Shown: positions 33,645-41,541 of the stretch, one piece after another
Position numbering within the stretch: position 1 is the stretch's first letter
Layout of the letters: every line of letters starts with the position of its first letter
Assembly: GCF_004331435.1 (NCBI RefSeq)
Contig: NZ_SJKA01000012.1
Span: forward strand, 1 to 64,000
Direction of reading: 5' to 3'
Origin: Kribbella sindirgiensis
GTDB lineage: Bacteria > Actinomycetota > Actinomycetes > Propionibacteriales > Kribbellaceae
Length of the DNA stretch: 64,000 bases
Made by a program: the position numbers and the translations under genes
Notes under the pieces: generated by a model
The model's database searches: none
Told to the model about the DNA's origin: nothing
The model's input: the letters and a program-made list of their open reading frames with translations, nothing else

Positions 33645-35288
33645 ATGAGCAGTATCCCGGTTCCCGACGAGATGACCCACTACTCGTCGCGACAACGGGA
33701 CGAGGTCGACGAGCTGTCATGGCCGGTCTTGAGTGAGCACCTTCTGAGCCTGCTCCGATCGGGCGGTGAGGAGCTGCGCCCCGAACCCGGCGAGGTGTTG
33801 TGGGACGCCGGCGACCCGTACGACCTGTACCTCGTGCTCGCAGGAGAGCTGCTCCTGGTCGATCGTCGGGAGGACCGGGTCGTCTTCGTCGTGGAGCAAG
33901 GCGACTTCGTGGGCGAGCTGGGCATGTTCATGGGCCAGCGATCCTTCTTCCAGGGTGTCGCCAAGGAGGGGACCGTGGTTCTCAAGGTGCCCATCGAGGA
34001 GCTGCGGCGGCTCGTGGAGATCTCGGCCGAGCTGAGCGACGTCGTGCTGTCCGCACTCGACGCCCGACGGCTCTACCTGACGAGGATGGGCGAGGGCGGC
34101 CTCGTCCTCGCTGGAGACGACGACCGTGATCTGCACCGGCTCCAGGATTTCGCTGGACGCAACCGGCTCCCCTACCGGACCGTGCTGCGCTCGGACCCCA
34201 CGGCGTGGACCGAGCTGGCGAAGACGACGGCGTTGCCCGCGTCGGGTACGGCCGTGGTCGCCGGCGACCAAAGGGTGATGACCGCGCCGACCACGCGCGA
34301 TCTCGCCAGCGCGCTCGGGATCGACTTTTGGGGCATTGCCGACAACACTCGATGCGACATGCTCGTGATCGGCGCCGGACCAGCGGGCCTGGCGGCCGCG
34401 GTCTTCGGGGCATCCGAGGGCCTCGACGTGGTTGTCGTGGAAGACGTTGCTATCGGGGGGCAAGCGGGGAGCTCCTCGCGGATCGAGAACTATCTCGGCT
34501 TTCCACGAGGCGTGTCCGGGACCGAGCTGGCGCGGGCAGCGATGATGCAGGCCGTCAAGTTCGGAACCCGGCTGGTCTCGCCCCGATCCGTCACGGGATT
34601 GACCCAGACGGCTTCAGGCTTCCGCGTCCGCCTCGACGACAAGCACGACATCGACGCGAGCGCCGTGATCATTGCCAGCGGGGCTCACTATCGACGTCTG
34701 GACGTGCCCGGGCTGGCCGACCTCGAGGGGCGGGGCGTCTACTACGCGGCGAGCGACCTTGAGGCCAAGGTCGTCTCGGGCCGGAACGCCGTGGTTGTCG
34801 GGGGTGCCAACTCGGCCGGACAAGCCGCTCTGTTCCTGACACGGCACGCCGCTCACGTCCACATCCTGATCCGGCGGGACGATCTGCGAGAGACGATGTC
34901 GGCCTACCTCGCGCAGCGTCTGACTCACCATGAGCGCGTCACCGTCCACCCCCGTGCGGAGCTCTCCGCGGTCAGTGGAGCGACGCGGCTGACAGGTTTG
35001 ACGTGGCGAGACCACGCCCACGAGGCCACTGTCCGACTCGACGCCGCCGGTCTCTTTTTGATGATCGGCGCGAATCCACGCACCAACTGGCTGCATGGAG
35101 CAGGTGTGGAGCTCGACGGCAAGGGCTTCGTCGTGACGCGGGAGGGGTTCAATGCGTCGTTGCCCGGGTTGTTCGCCGTGGGCGACGTACGCGCCGGATC
35201 GGTCAAACGAGTTGCCTCGGCCGTCGGCGAAGGCTCAGTGGTGGTCTCTGCTGTCCACGCCCACCTCGCCGACGCGAGTCGGGGCTGA
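33645..35288 (+). CDS. Cyclic-nucleotide-binding domain fused to thioredoxin-reductase-like flavoprotein
   Basis: 547 residues from an ATG with GAAGGAG upstream. Residues 30-140 are a cNMP-binding fold (GEVLWDAGDPYDLYLVLAGE; VVEQGDFVGELGMFMGQRSF). Residues 165-235 form a small domain like the thioredoxin-like insert of related proteins (GRNRLPYRTVLRSDPTAW). Residues 245-547 are the flavoprotein: DMLVIGAGPAGLAAAVFGAS, GGQAGSSSRIENYLGFPRG, VVVGGANSAGQAALFL and LPGLFAVGDVRAG. Where true thioredoxin reductases have CxxC, this reads GRGVYYAASDLEA, with no cysteines. It therefore is not a disulfide reductase; a nucleotide-gated NAD(P)H oxidase or quinone/ferredoxin reductase is possible. Confidence 0.85.
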   Translation: MSSIPVPDEMTHYSSRQRDEVDELSWPVLSEHLLSLLRSGGEELRPEPGEVLWDAGDPYDLYLVLAGELLLVDRREDRVVFVVEQGDFVGELGMFMGQRSFFQGVAKEGTVVLKVPIEELRRLVEISAELSDVVLSALDARRLYLTRMGEGGLVLAGDDDRDLHRLQDFAGRNRLPYRTVLRSDPTAWTELAKTTALPASGTAVVAGDQRVMTAPTTRDLASALGIDFWGIADNTRCDMLVIGAGPAGLAAAVFGASEGLDVVVVEDVAIGGQAGSSSRIENYLGFPRGVSGTELARAAMMQAVKFGTRLVSPRSVTGLTQTASGFRVRLDDKHDIDASAVIIASGAHYRRLDVPGLADLEGRGVYYAASDLEAKVVSGRNAVVVGGANSAGQAALFLTRHAAHVHILIRRDDLRETMSAYLAQRLTHHERVTVHPRAELSAVSGATRLTGLTWRDHAHEATVRLDAAGLFLMIGANPRTNWLHGAGVELDGKGFVVTREGFNASLPGLFAVGDVRAGSVKRVASAVGEGSVVVSAVHAHLADASRG

Positions 35289-35350
35289 CATCACAAGCAT
35301 CGCGCGCCTGCCGGCATCGCGGGCTCCACGATCGCCGGCACAACGAACTG

Positions 35351-36229
35351 TCAGACGGTGAACGTGCGCAGCAATTGATCTCGCACGACCGTGGCAGGGT
35401 TGTGCGGCCCGGTGTTGGATCGGGTCGCGAGATAGAGCGTGTTGAGCGGCGGCAGTTCAGGATCGGACAGCGCGACCAGCTCACCGGCGGCGAGGTGCCG
35501 CTCGCACAGGTACGTCGGCAGCACGCTCGCGCCCGCACCGGCGATGACCGCGGCCAGCACTCCGCGGAGGTCGGGGACGACGAGGTCAGCGGTCCGGGTC
35601 AGGCGGGTGTTGAAGACGGTCCGCCAGTAGCGCCGGATGATCGGCGCCTCTTCGGCGTATGCGATCAGGGGGATGTTGCGGAGCGGCTCCGGTGAGCTGG
35701 TCGGTGTACCGGCGGACCAGTGGGGTGTGGCCACGAGGGCGAAGGTCTCGTCGTAGAAGGGGGTTGCGCGAACTCCGGCGCGGCGTGGCCTGGTGGAGCT
35801 GATGACCAGGTCGAGGCTGTGGTTGGCGAGTCGGTCCAGCAGATCGTCCGGCAGTCCGAACGTCGCGCGGAGCTGGAGCCCGTCCGCGAGGCGATCGGCG
35901 AGTGACGGCAGAACCAGCGTGCAGAGGAAGTCGGACGGGCCGCCGAGGTGGACGGTGGCGGACGTCGGTGCTTCGAGTTCGTCGAGCATCAGCCCGTCCA
36001 AGGCGTCGATCGGGTCGGCGACCCGGCGGGCGAGTTCGTCGCCGGCGCCGGTCGGCCGGACGCCGCGGGCGAGCCGGTCGAACAGTGGGCGGTTGAGCGC
36101 GGTCTCGAGTGTCTTCAGCTGAGTGGTCACGGTCGGCTGGGAGAGACCGAGCTGCTCGGCACCGCCGGTGATCGACCCGGACCGGTGCACGGCCAGGAAC
36201 GTCCGCAGCAACTCGAGGGAAGGTCTCAT
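35351..36229 (-). CDS. LysR-family transcriptional regulator
   Basis: 292 residues from the ATG at 36229; a longer frame upstream crosses the divergent gene and is rejected. The winged helix at 1-62 reads LLRTFLAVHRSGSITGGAEQ and LGLSQPTVTTQLKTLETAL. The remainder is the two-lobed effector domain (VHLGGPSDFLCTLVLPSLAD, IPLIAYAEEAPIIRRYW). It is divergent from a DJ-1/PfpI gene with a good inverted repeat between them, the standard LysR arrangement. The effector is unknown. Confidence 0.92.
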   Translation of the reverse strand: MRPSLELLRTFLAVHRSGSITGGAEQLGLSQPTVTTQLKTLETALNRPLFDRLARGVRPTGAGDELARRVADPIDALDGLMLDELEAPTSATVHLGGPSDFLCTLVLPSLADRLADGLQLRATFGLPDDLLDRLANHSLDLVISSTRPRRAGVRATPFYDETFALVATPHWSAGTPTSSPEPLRNIPLIAYAEEAPIIRRYWRTVFNTRLTRTADLVVPDLRGVLAAVIAGAGASVLPTYLCERHLAAGELVALSDPELPPLNTLYLATRSNTGPHNPATVVRDQLLRTFTV

Positions 36230-36244
36230 ATCAGAAATCCTATG

Positions 36245-36268
36245 CCAACAGCCATGAAAGGCTATTGG
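36245..36268. promoter_or_regulatory. Inverted repeat, candidate LysR binding site
   Basis: CCAACAGCC (36245-36253) and GGCTATTGG (36260-36268) pair with one mismatch around a 6-bp spacer in the 72-bp gap between the lysR and DJ-1/PfpI genes. Position and size fit a LysR recognition site that would control both. Confidence 0.55.
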
Positions 36269-36301
36269 TTCCCAATGCCTGCAGGACCGCATCATGAAGG
36301 C

Positions 36302-36964
36302 ATGACACGCGTACTGATTGCTCTCACCAGCCACGCCGAGCTTGGCGACACCGGCCGGGCCACCGGCTTCTATGCGTCCGAAGCGGCCGAGCCGTGGGCG
36401 GTCTTCACGGCCGCCGGATTCGACGTCGGCCTGGTCTCCGTTGCCGGTGGCCGTCCGCCGGTCGACGGGCTGGACGAGAACGACCCGATCCAGCAGAAGT
36501 TCCTCGCTTCCGTCGACCTCGACCACACCCCGGCCGCGGCCGATCTCGATGCCTCGCCGTACGCCGCGATCTTCTTCGCCGGCGGCCACGGGACCGTCTG
36601 GGACTTCCCGAACGACAAGGCGCTGGCGTCGCTTGCCGCAGGCATCTATGAGAACGGCGGTGTGGTCGCGGCGGTCTGCCACGGCCCGTCCGCGCTGGTC
36701 AACCTGCGCTTGTTCGACGGCAGCTACCTTGTCGACGGCAAGAATGTCGCCGCGTTCACCAACGCCGAGGAGGCGGCGGTCGGACTGACTGACGTGGTCC
36801 CGTTCCTGCTCGCCGACGCACTGACCGCTCGCGGTGCGATCCACCACGCGGGCGACAACTTCACCTCGCAGACCATCACCGATGGCCGTCTCGTCACCGG
36901 CCAGAACCCCCAGTCCGCCAACGCCACAGCAGAGGCGGTCGTGGCGGTACTCACCGCCCGCTGA
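36302..36964 (+). CDS. DJ-1/PfpI (Hsp31-like) family protein
   Basis: 220 residues. The nucleophile elbow is AAVCHGPSALVN with C126 and H127; the acidic partner is near E30 in YASEAAEPWAVF, and FFAGGHGTVWDFP is typical of class I glutamine-amidotransferase-like folds. Family members act as glyoxalase III, deglycase-like or chaperone proteins protecting against reactive carbonyls. Divergent from the LysR gene, its presumed activator. Neighbouring flavoproteins support a stress role. Confidence 0.9.
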   Translation: MTRVLIALTSHAELGDTGRATGFYASEAAEPWAVFTAAGFDVGLVSVAGGRPPVDGLDENDPIQQKFLASVDLDHTPAAADLDASPYAAIFFAGGHGTVWDFPNDKALASLAAGIYENGGVVAAVCHGPSALVNLRLFDGSYLVDGKNVAAFTNAEEAAVGLTDVVPFLLADALTARGAIHHAGDNFTSQTITDGRLVTGQNPQSANATAEAVVAVLTAR

Positions 36965-37129
36965 CCGATGTCAGTGGACTGTCGCCGGCCGAGATCCGGT
37001 CGTTCTCGTTCCATGACCCGAGCAAGCTGCCGGCAGCACCGATCGAGGATGGGCCGAGTCCCGACGTACGGGCGCACCGGCCACCTTCCACAGCTCGAGA
37101 CCCCTGAGGAGCTGATTGTTGCTCTTCGG

Positions 37130-37148
37130 GTAGGTTAGGCTTGCCTAA
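37130..37148. promoter_or_regulatory. DtxR/IdeR-type iron box upstream of fprA
   Basis: The 19 bases gTAGGTTAGGCTTGCCTAA match the actinobacterial iron box (TTAGGTTAGGCTAACCTAA) at 16-17 positions. The box ends 15 bp before the fprA start, overlapping the expected promoter, so iron-loaded IdeR/DtxR should repress the gene. Confidence 0.85.
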
Positions 37149-37163
37149 CTTATTGGAGTGATG

Positions 37164-38504
37164 ATGAGGGATCTCCGCCTTGCCGTGATCGGTGCGGGAC
37201 CGGCCGGCATCTATGCGGCCGACATAGTGACGCAGGAACACCCGGGTGCGCACGTCGATCTGATCGAGCGACTGCCCGCGCCGTTCGAGCTCGTGCGGTA
37301 CGGCGTCGCGCCGGACCATCCGCGGATCAAAGAGATCGTCAAGGCGCTGCAGCGGGTCGTCCGCCGGGACCGGATCAGGTTCGTCGGCAACGTCTCGTAC
37401 GGCGTCGACCTGAAGCTCGACGATCTGCGCCGGTACTACGACGCGGTCGTGTTCGCGACCGGTGCGATGGCCGACCGCCCCCTCGACATCCCGGGGATCG
37501 ACCTTCCGGGGAGCTACGGCGCGGCCGACTTCGTGAGCTGGTACGCCGGGCATCCCGACGTACCGCGGGACTGGCCGCTCGAGGCCCGTGAGGTCGCGGT
37601 GATCGGGGCCGGGAACGTCGCGCTCGACATCGCCCGGATGCTGGCGAAGCCGGCCGACGAACAGCTCGGCACCGAGATCGCCGACAACGTCTATCAGGGG
37701 CTGAAGCTCAACCAGGCGACCGACGTCCACGTGTTCGCCCGGCGGGGTCCGGCGCAGATCAAGTTCACGCCGATGGAGCTGCGCGAGCTGTCGCACTCCC
37801 CGGCGGTGGACGTGATCGTGCACCCCGAGGGATTCGAGATCGACGAGGCGAGCCAGGCCGCGATCAACGCGAGCAAGGGCACCCGGCTGGTCGTCGACAC
37901 GTTGCTCAAGTACGTCGAGGCCGAGCCGACGGGTGCCCCGCACCGGATCCACATCCACCTCTGCCACGCACCGGTCGAGGTCCTCGGCGACGGGCGGGTC
38001 GAGGGCCTGCGGACCGAGGTGACGCAGCTGCAGGGGGACGGCACGGTCAAGGGCACGGGGGAGTACGTCGACACACCCGTGCAGGCCGTGTACCGCGCGG
38101 TCGGGTACCTCTCGTCGCATCTGCCGGAGATCCCGTTCGATCACCACGCCGGCGTGATCACGAACGACCGGGGCCGGGTCCTCGATCTGGACGGCGTACC
38201 GCTGCCCGGTCTGTATGTCACGGGCTGGGTCAAGCGCGGCCCGATCGGCCTGATCGGCCATACCAAGTCCGATGCGGCGGAGACGATCGCAAGTCTGCTC
38301 GCGGACCTCGACACGCTGCCGCAGCCCGAGATCCGTGACCCACAAGGGATCCTGGAACACCTCACGGCCCGCGGCGCGACCGTCATCGACTCCAACGGCT
38401 GGTCCCGCTTGGACGCCCATGAGATCGCCCTCGGCGCGGCAGCCGGCCGAGAACGGATCAAGATCGTCCCCCGCGAGGACATGATCAGCGTCGCCAACGG
38501 CTGA
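37164..38504 (+). CDS. fprA: FprA-type ferredoxin/adrenodoxin-NADP reductase
   Basis: 446 residues from the ATG at 37164, chosen because GGAG at 37155-37158 is 5 bp upstream; GTG 37158 and ATG 37161 are alternatives. AVIGAGPAGIYAADIV is the FAD motif, FELVRYGVAPDHPRIKEIVK the adrenodoxin-reductase signature, VAVIGAGNVALDIARML the NADP motif and GWVKRGPIGLIGHTKSDA the C-terminal active-site region. It passes electrons between NADPH and ferredoxins, serving P450s or iron mobilisation. An iron box directly upstream predicts induction under iron starvation. Convergent with the MsiK-like gene across a hairpin. Confidence 0.93.
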   Translation: MRDLRLAVIGAGPAGIYAADIVTQEHPGAHVDLIERLPAPFELVRYGVAPDHPRIKEIVKALQRVVRRDRIRFVGNVSYGVDLKLDDLRRYYDAVVFATGAMADRPLDIPGIDLPGSYGAADFVSWYAGHPDVPRDWPLEAREVAVIGAGNVALDIARMLAKPADEQLGTEIADNVYQGLKLNQATDVHVFARRGPAQIKFTPMELRELSHSPAVDVIVHPEGFEIDEASQAAINASKGTRLVVDTLLKYVEAEPTGAPHRIHIHLCHAPVEVLGDGRVEGLRTEVTQLQGDGTVKGTGEYVDTPVQAVYRAVGYLSSHLPEIPFDHHAGVITNDRGRVLDLDGVPLPGLYVTGWVKRGPIGLIGHTKSDAAETIASLLADLDTLPQPEIRDPQGILEHLTARGATVIDSNGWSRLDAHEIALGAAAGRERIKIVPREDMISVANG

Positions 38505-38532
38505 CATCTCTCGACCTATTGCACCCCGCCCC

Positions 38533-38568
38533 GTGGCTGTGAACAGGTCATAACTTGTTCACAGCCAC
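38533..38568. terminator. Strong bidirectional hairpin between convergent genes
   Basis: GTGGCTGTGAACA (38533-38545) and TGTTCACAGCCAC (38556-38568) are perfect 13-bp arms. A G-T, G-C and T-A pair extend the stem to 16 bp with loop CATA. There is no U-tract, but U-less stems are common actinobacterial terminators. It lies between the fprA stop and the MsiK-like stop and can end both transcripts. Confidence 0.75.
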
Positions 38569-38602
38569 CGCAACGCAGGCCCTCGCCCCGTACCTGGTGC
38601 TG

Positions 38603-39874
38603 TCAGCGGGTGACGCGGTCGACGCGGCGGCCGGTGCGGTCGAAGAGGTGGATCTGGGACGTGTCGAGGGCGAGGTGAACGCGCGTCCCGCGGGCCAGTT
38701 CGGTGTCGACCGGGAGTTCGACGACCAGGTCGGCGCGGCGGTGGCTGGCGCCGTGGATCTCGGGCGGGGGAGGGGCCGGCTTTTCGAGCCCTAATCGGGA
38801 ACGGACCCTGGTCAGGAACGACGGGACCGGGTCGGCTTCATGGGACGCGTGCGTGGGCGCCACCTGGCCGATCTTGTCGGGATCGACGACCTCGATCCCG
38901 CACTGGACGAACGCGATCGACTGCTGGCCGTGGAACTCGAACGCCCGGATCGTGCCGCTCAGCTGGTTCGGTGCGTCCTGGGTCGTGATCAGGCTGAACG
39001 CGCTCGACCGGGCGCCGACGATCACCTCGGCGCCGTCGTGGTGCCGCAGGATCAGCGACCGGCGATCGGTGGGGTCGAGGCCGATCGACTGGCTGCCGAG
39101 GTCGAGGGCGACCCGGTGGTGGGCGGTGACGCGGACGGTCGCGGCCATCAGGTTGATCCGCGGCGTCCCGAGAAAGCCGGCCACGAACGCGGTCGCGGGA
39201 TCGTTGTACACCTGCGTCGGCGTACCGACGTCCTCGATCCGGCCGTCGCGCATCACCGCGATCCGGTCGGCCAGGGTCAGCGCCTCGACCTGGTCGTGCG
39301 TCACGTAGAGCGTGGTCACGTTCAGGTCCCTGGTCATCGCGCCGATCTCCTGGCGGAGCTCGGTGCGCATCGTGGCGTCGAGGTTCGACAGCGGTTCGTC
39401 GAGCAGGAACACCTGCGGCCGCCGGACCAGCGCCCGGCCAATCGCGACCCGCTGCCGCTGACCGCCCGACAACGTCCGCGGCATCCGGTCGAGCACCGAT
39501 TCGAGGCTGAGGATCTGCGCGAGTCCGGCCGCGGTGGACCCGGCCCGGGCGTCGTCCTGCCCGGCGATCTGGAGCGGGAACATGATGTTCTCCTGCACCG
39601 TCCGGTTCGGATACAGCGCGCCGGTCTGGAAGACCATCGCGACCCCTCGCTCGCGCGGCGCGAGCCGGGTGCCGAGGGTCCGCCCGAACCAGACCTCGCC
39701 GGAGGTCACGCGTTCGAGCCCCGCGATCATCCGCAGCAGCGTCGTCTTCCCGCACCCGGACGGCCCGAGCAGCACCATGAACTCGCCGTCGTCGACCTGC
39801 AGCGACAACTCGTCCACGGCCAGGTGTTCACCCTCGAACACCTTGGACACCGCGTCGAGCCGGATCGCCGTCAT
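38603..39874 (-). CDS. Sugar ABC transporter ATPase, MsiK/MalK/UgpC type
   Basis: 423 residues from the ATG at 39874. Walker A LGPSGCGKTTLLRMIAGLER, signature TLSGGQRQRVAIGRALVRRP, Walker B VFLLDEPLSNLD and switch VTHDQVEALTLADR define a CUT1 ATPase. After 240 come two OB/TOBE regulatory segments, here longer than usual with a linker (GLEKPAPPPPEIHG). No permease or binding protein is nearby. In streptomycetes a single MsiK energises many sugar importers, and an orphan ATPase gene is what that role predicts. Confidence 0.88.
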   Translation of the reverse strand: MTAIRLDAVSKVFEGEHLAVDELSLQVDDGEFMVLLGPSGCGKTTLLRMIAGLERVTSGEVWFGRTLGTRLAPRERGVAMVFQTGALYPNRTVQENIMFPLQIAGQDDARAGSTAAGLAQILSLESVLDRMPRTLSGGQRQRVAIGRALVRRPQVFLLDEPLSNLDATMRTELRQEIGAMTRDLNVTTLYVTHDQVEALTLADRIAVMRDGRIEDVGTPTQVYNDPATAFVAGFLGTPRINLMAATVRVTAHHRVALDLGSQSIGLDPTDRRSLILRHHDGAEVIVGARSSAFSLITTQDAPNQLSGTIRAFEFHGQQSIAFVQCGIEVVDPDKIGQVAPTHASHEADPVPSFLTRVRSRLGLEKPAPPPPEIHGASHRRADLVVELPVDTELARGTRVHLALDTSQIHLFDRTGRRVDRVTR

Positions 39875-39956
39875 GTAGGCCTTATACGGGAAGTTCCGGT
39901 TCACCGGCAAGCGCTGGGTACCTTGCGAACTGATTGCAGCCGGTACGATCCAAGAC

Positions 39957-41111
39957 TCAACTGTTGCTTAGGGCAATCAATCGGCCGTTGACAACGACGG
40001 TGACGAGGTCGCCGATGGTGCCGTCCGGGGAGCTGGTCACCTGGACCAGATCGGCTCGGGCGCCGACTTCCAGGCGGCCGCGGTCGTGCAGGCCGAGCAG
40101 GTCGGCGGGGGTCGTGGTGGCCATCGCGACGGCGGTTTCGAGGGGGAGTCCGCCCGGACCGGTGGCCCAGCGGAGACAGTCGAGGAGGGAGGCGCCGCTC
40201 CCGGCGAGGTACGGCGTACCTTGCAGGCGGAGGCTTCCGTCGGAGGCGACGGTGACCGCGCCGCCGACCGCGGTCCGGTAGTCGCCGGGCGCGCATCCGG
40301 CCAGTGCGGCCGCGTCGCTGGTGAGGACGCAGCGCGCCGGGCCCTTGGCGCGGACCAGGGCGGCGAAGGTGTCGGCGGGAAGATGATGGCCGTCGGCAAT
40401 CAGCCCCGCGGTCAGCGTGTCGTCCGCGAGCTGGGGCCAGATCGGGTTGTGGTGCCGGTCGATCTGAGCGGGCAGCCCGTTACCCAGATGGGTCGAGAGC
40501 CGTCCGCCGGCGGCCGCGAAGGCGTGCACGTCGGCGGCGGTCGCCAGCGAATGCCCGACCGATGGGAGTACGCCGTTCGCTGCGAGGTGGCGGGTGAAGT
40601 CGATGGCTCCGTGGCGTTCGGGGGCCAGGGTCATGATCGCGATCGCGCCGTCGGCCGCGGCCTGCCAGCGGTCGAACTCGTCCGGGTCCGGGTCCCGGAT
40701 CACGGCCGGGTCGTGCGCACCGCGGGCACCCTCCGCGGACGAGATGTACGGACCCTCCAGGTGCAAGCCCGGTACGCCGTACGCCACGTCGGGATCGGTG
40801 GCGCGCGCGGCGGCGGCTCGCTTGACGAGCGTGGTCGTGGTCGCGTTGTCGGCGGAGATGATCGTCGGGTAGACCGTGGTCACCCCTTGGCCCCACAGTG
40901 CGCGGACGAGATCAGGTAGTTCGCTCGCCGCGCGGGACGGGTCGTTGACGTCGAGGCCGCCGTACCCGTTGAGCTGGATGTCGACGAGGCCTGGGAGCAG
41001 CAGTAGGTCCGGTGCCGACGGGTCGTCGGTGATCTCCTCGATGCCGTCCACCGAGTACCGCACCCGCACACCGCGGCCGGCGGCGGTACGACCTTCCAGG
41101 ACCTCACTCAT
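39957..41111 (-). CDS. nagA: N-acetylglucosamine-6-phosphate deacetylase-like amidohydrolase
   Basis: 384 residues. The NagA-specific DIQLNGYGG replaces the HxH of other amidohydrolases. Metal ligands are E in GLHLEGPYISSAEGARG and the histidines in VGHSLAT and LSTHLGNG; the catalytic aspartate is in CVLTSDAAALAG, and IADGHHLPAD contacts substrate. It hydrolyses the acetyl group of GlcNAc-6-phosphate, feeding amino-sugar catabolism. It lies upstream of the MsiK-like ATPase gene on the same strand with an 82-bp gap, so shared regulation is possible. No NagB is visible. Confidence 0.88.
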   Translation of the reverse strand: MSEVLEGRTAAGRGVRVRYSVDGIEEITDDPSAPDLLLLPGLVDIQLNGYGGLDVNDPSRAASELPDLVRALWGQGVTTVYPTIISADNATTTTLVKRAAAARATDPDVAYGVPGLHLEGPYISSAEGARGAHDPAVIRDPDPDEFDRWQAAADGAIAIMTLAPERHGAIDFTRHLAANGVLPSVGHSLATAADVHAFAAAGGRLSTHLGNGLPAQIDRHHNPIWPQLADDTLTAGLIADGHHLPADTFAALVRAKGPARCVLTSDAAALAGCAPGDYRTAVGGAVTVASDGSLRLQGTPYLAGSGASLLDCLRWATGPGGLPLETAVAMATTTPADLLGLHDRGRLEVGARADLVQVTSSPDGTIGDLVTVVVNGRLIALSNS

Positions 41112-41189
41112 CAGTTGTGGCCTTTCCTCGGCGTCAGGTGCAGTTGATCACGCCGTTAGGTCGTTCGGCGGATTGGGTATTGGTCGGAG

Positions 41190-41540
41190 GTGGCTCGCGC
41201 ATGGCTCATGGCTGGTACGGCGCTCTCCTTGGTGGCGGCGTGCGGAGGGCCGGCTACGGGCGGACCTCCGGCCACGGCGCCTCCAACGACTGTCACCCAG
41301 ACTCCGACCGGTCCGCAGATGGGAGTCGTGCCCAACGTGGTTGGCCTGAACCATCAGCTGGCGCAGGACACCATGCAGGCAGCGGGGTTCTACTACCTGA
41401 CCGAAGAGGACGCCACAGGTCAGGGGCGCCTGCTGGTCAACGACCGGAACTGGGTTGTCGTGTCGCAGGAGCCTGCGGGTGGGACGAAGGCCGCACCGGA
41501 GACCAAGATCGTTCTGCGCTCCAAGAAGATCGGCGAGTAG
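41190..41540 (+). CDS. PASTA-domain lipoprotein
   Basis: 116 residues. The GTG at 41190 gives a basic, hydrophobic signal (VARAWLMAGTALSLVAACGG) with lipobox VAAC and lipid-modified Cys at 18; the ATG at 41208 would leave the signal too short. After a Thr/Pro linker, residues 45-113 form one PASTA domain (VPNVVGLNHQLAQDTMQAAG, VVSQEPAGGT). PASTA domains bind muropeptides or act as extracellular modules; a single-domain lipoprotein is a possible envelope sensor. Divergent from nagA, convergent with the LuxR gene, whose stop lies 2 bp beyond its own. Confidence 0.82.
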   Translation: MARAWLMAGTALSLVAACGGPATGGPPATAPPTTVTQTPTGPQMGVVPNVVGLNHQLAQDTMQAAGFYYLTEEDATGQGRLLVNDRNWVVVSQEPAGGTKAAPETKIVLRSKKIGE

Positions 41541-41541
41541 C

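Noticed and set aside
35309..35340. Weak stem (TGCCGGC/GCCGGCA) between the flavoprotein fusion and lysR genes as a terminator
   Set aside because: Only 7 bp of pairing with an 18-base loop; GC-rich chance pairing of this size is common here.
36968..37138. Possible small gene or decayed fragment between the DJ-1 and fprA genes
   Set aside because: One frame reads LSPAEIRSFSFHDPSKLPAA and looks protein-like, but it is short, has no start with a ribosome-binding site and no family I recognise.
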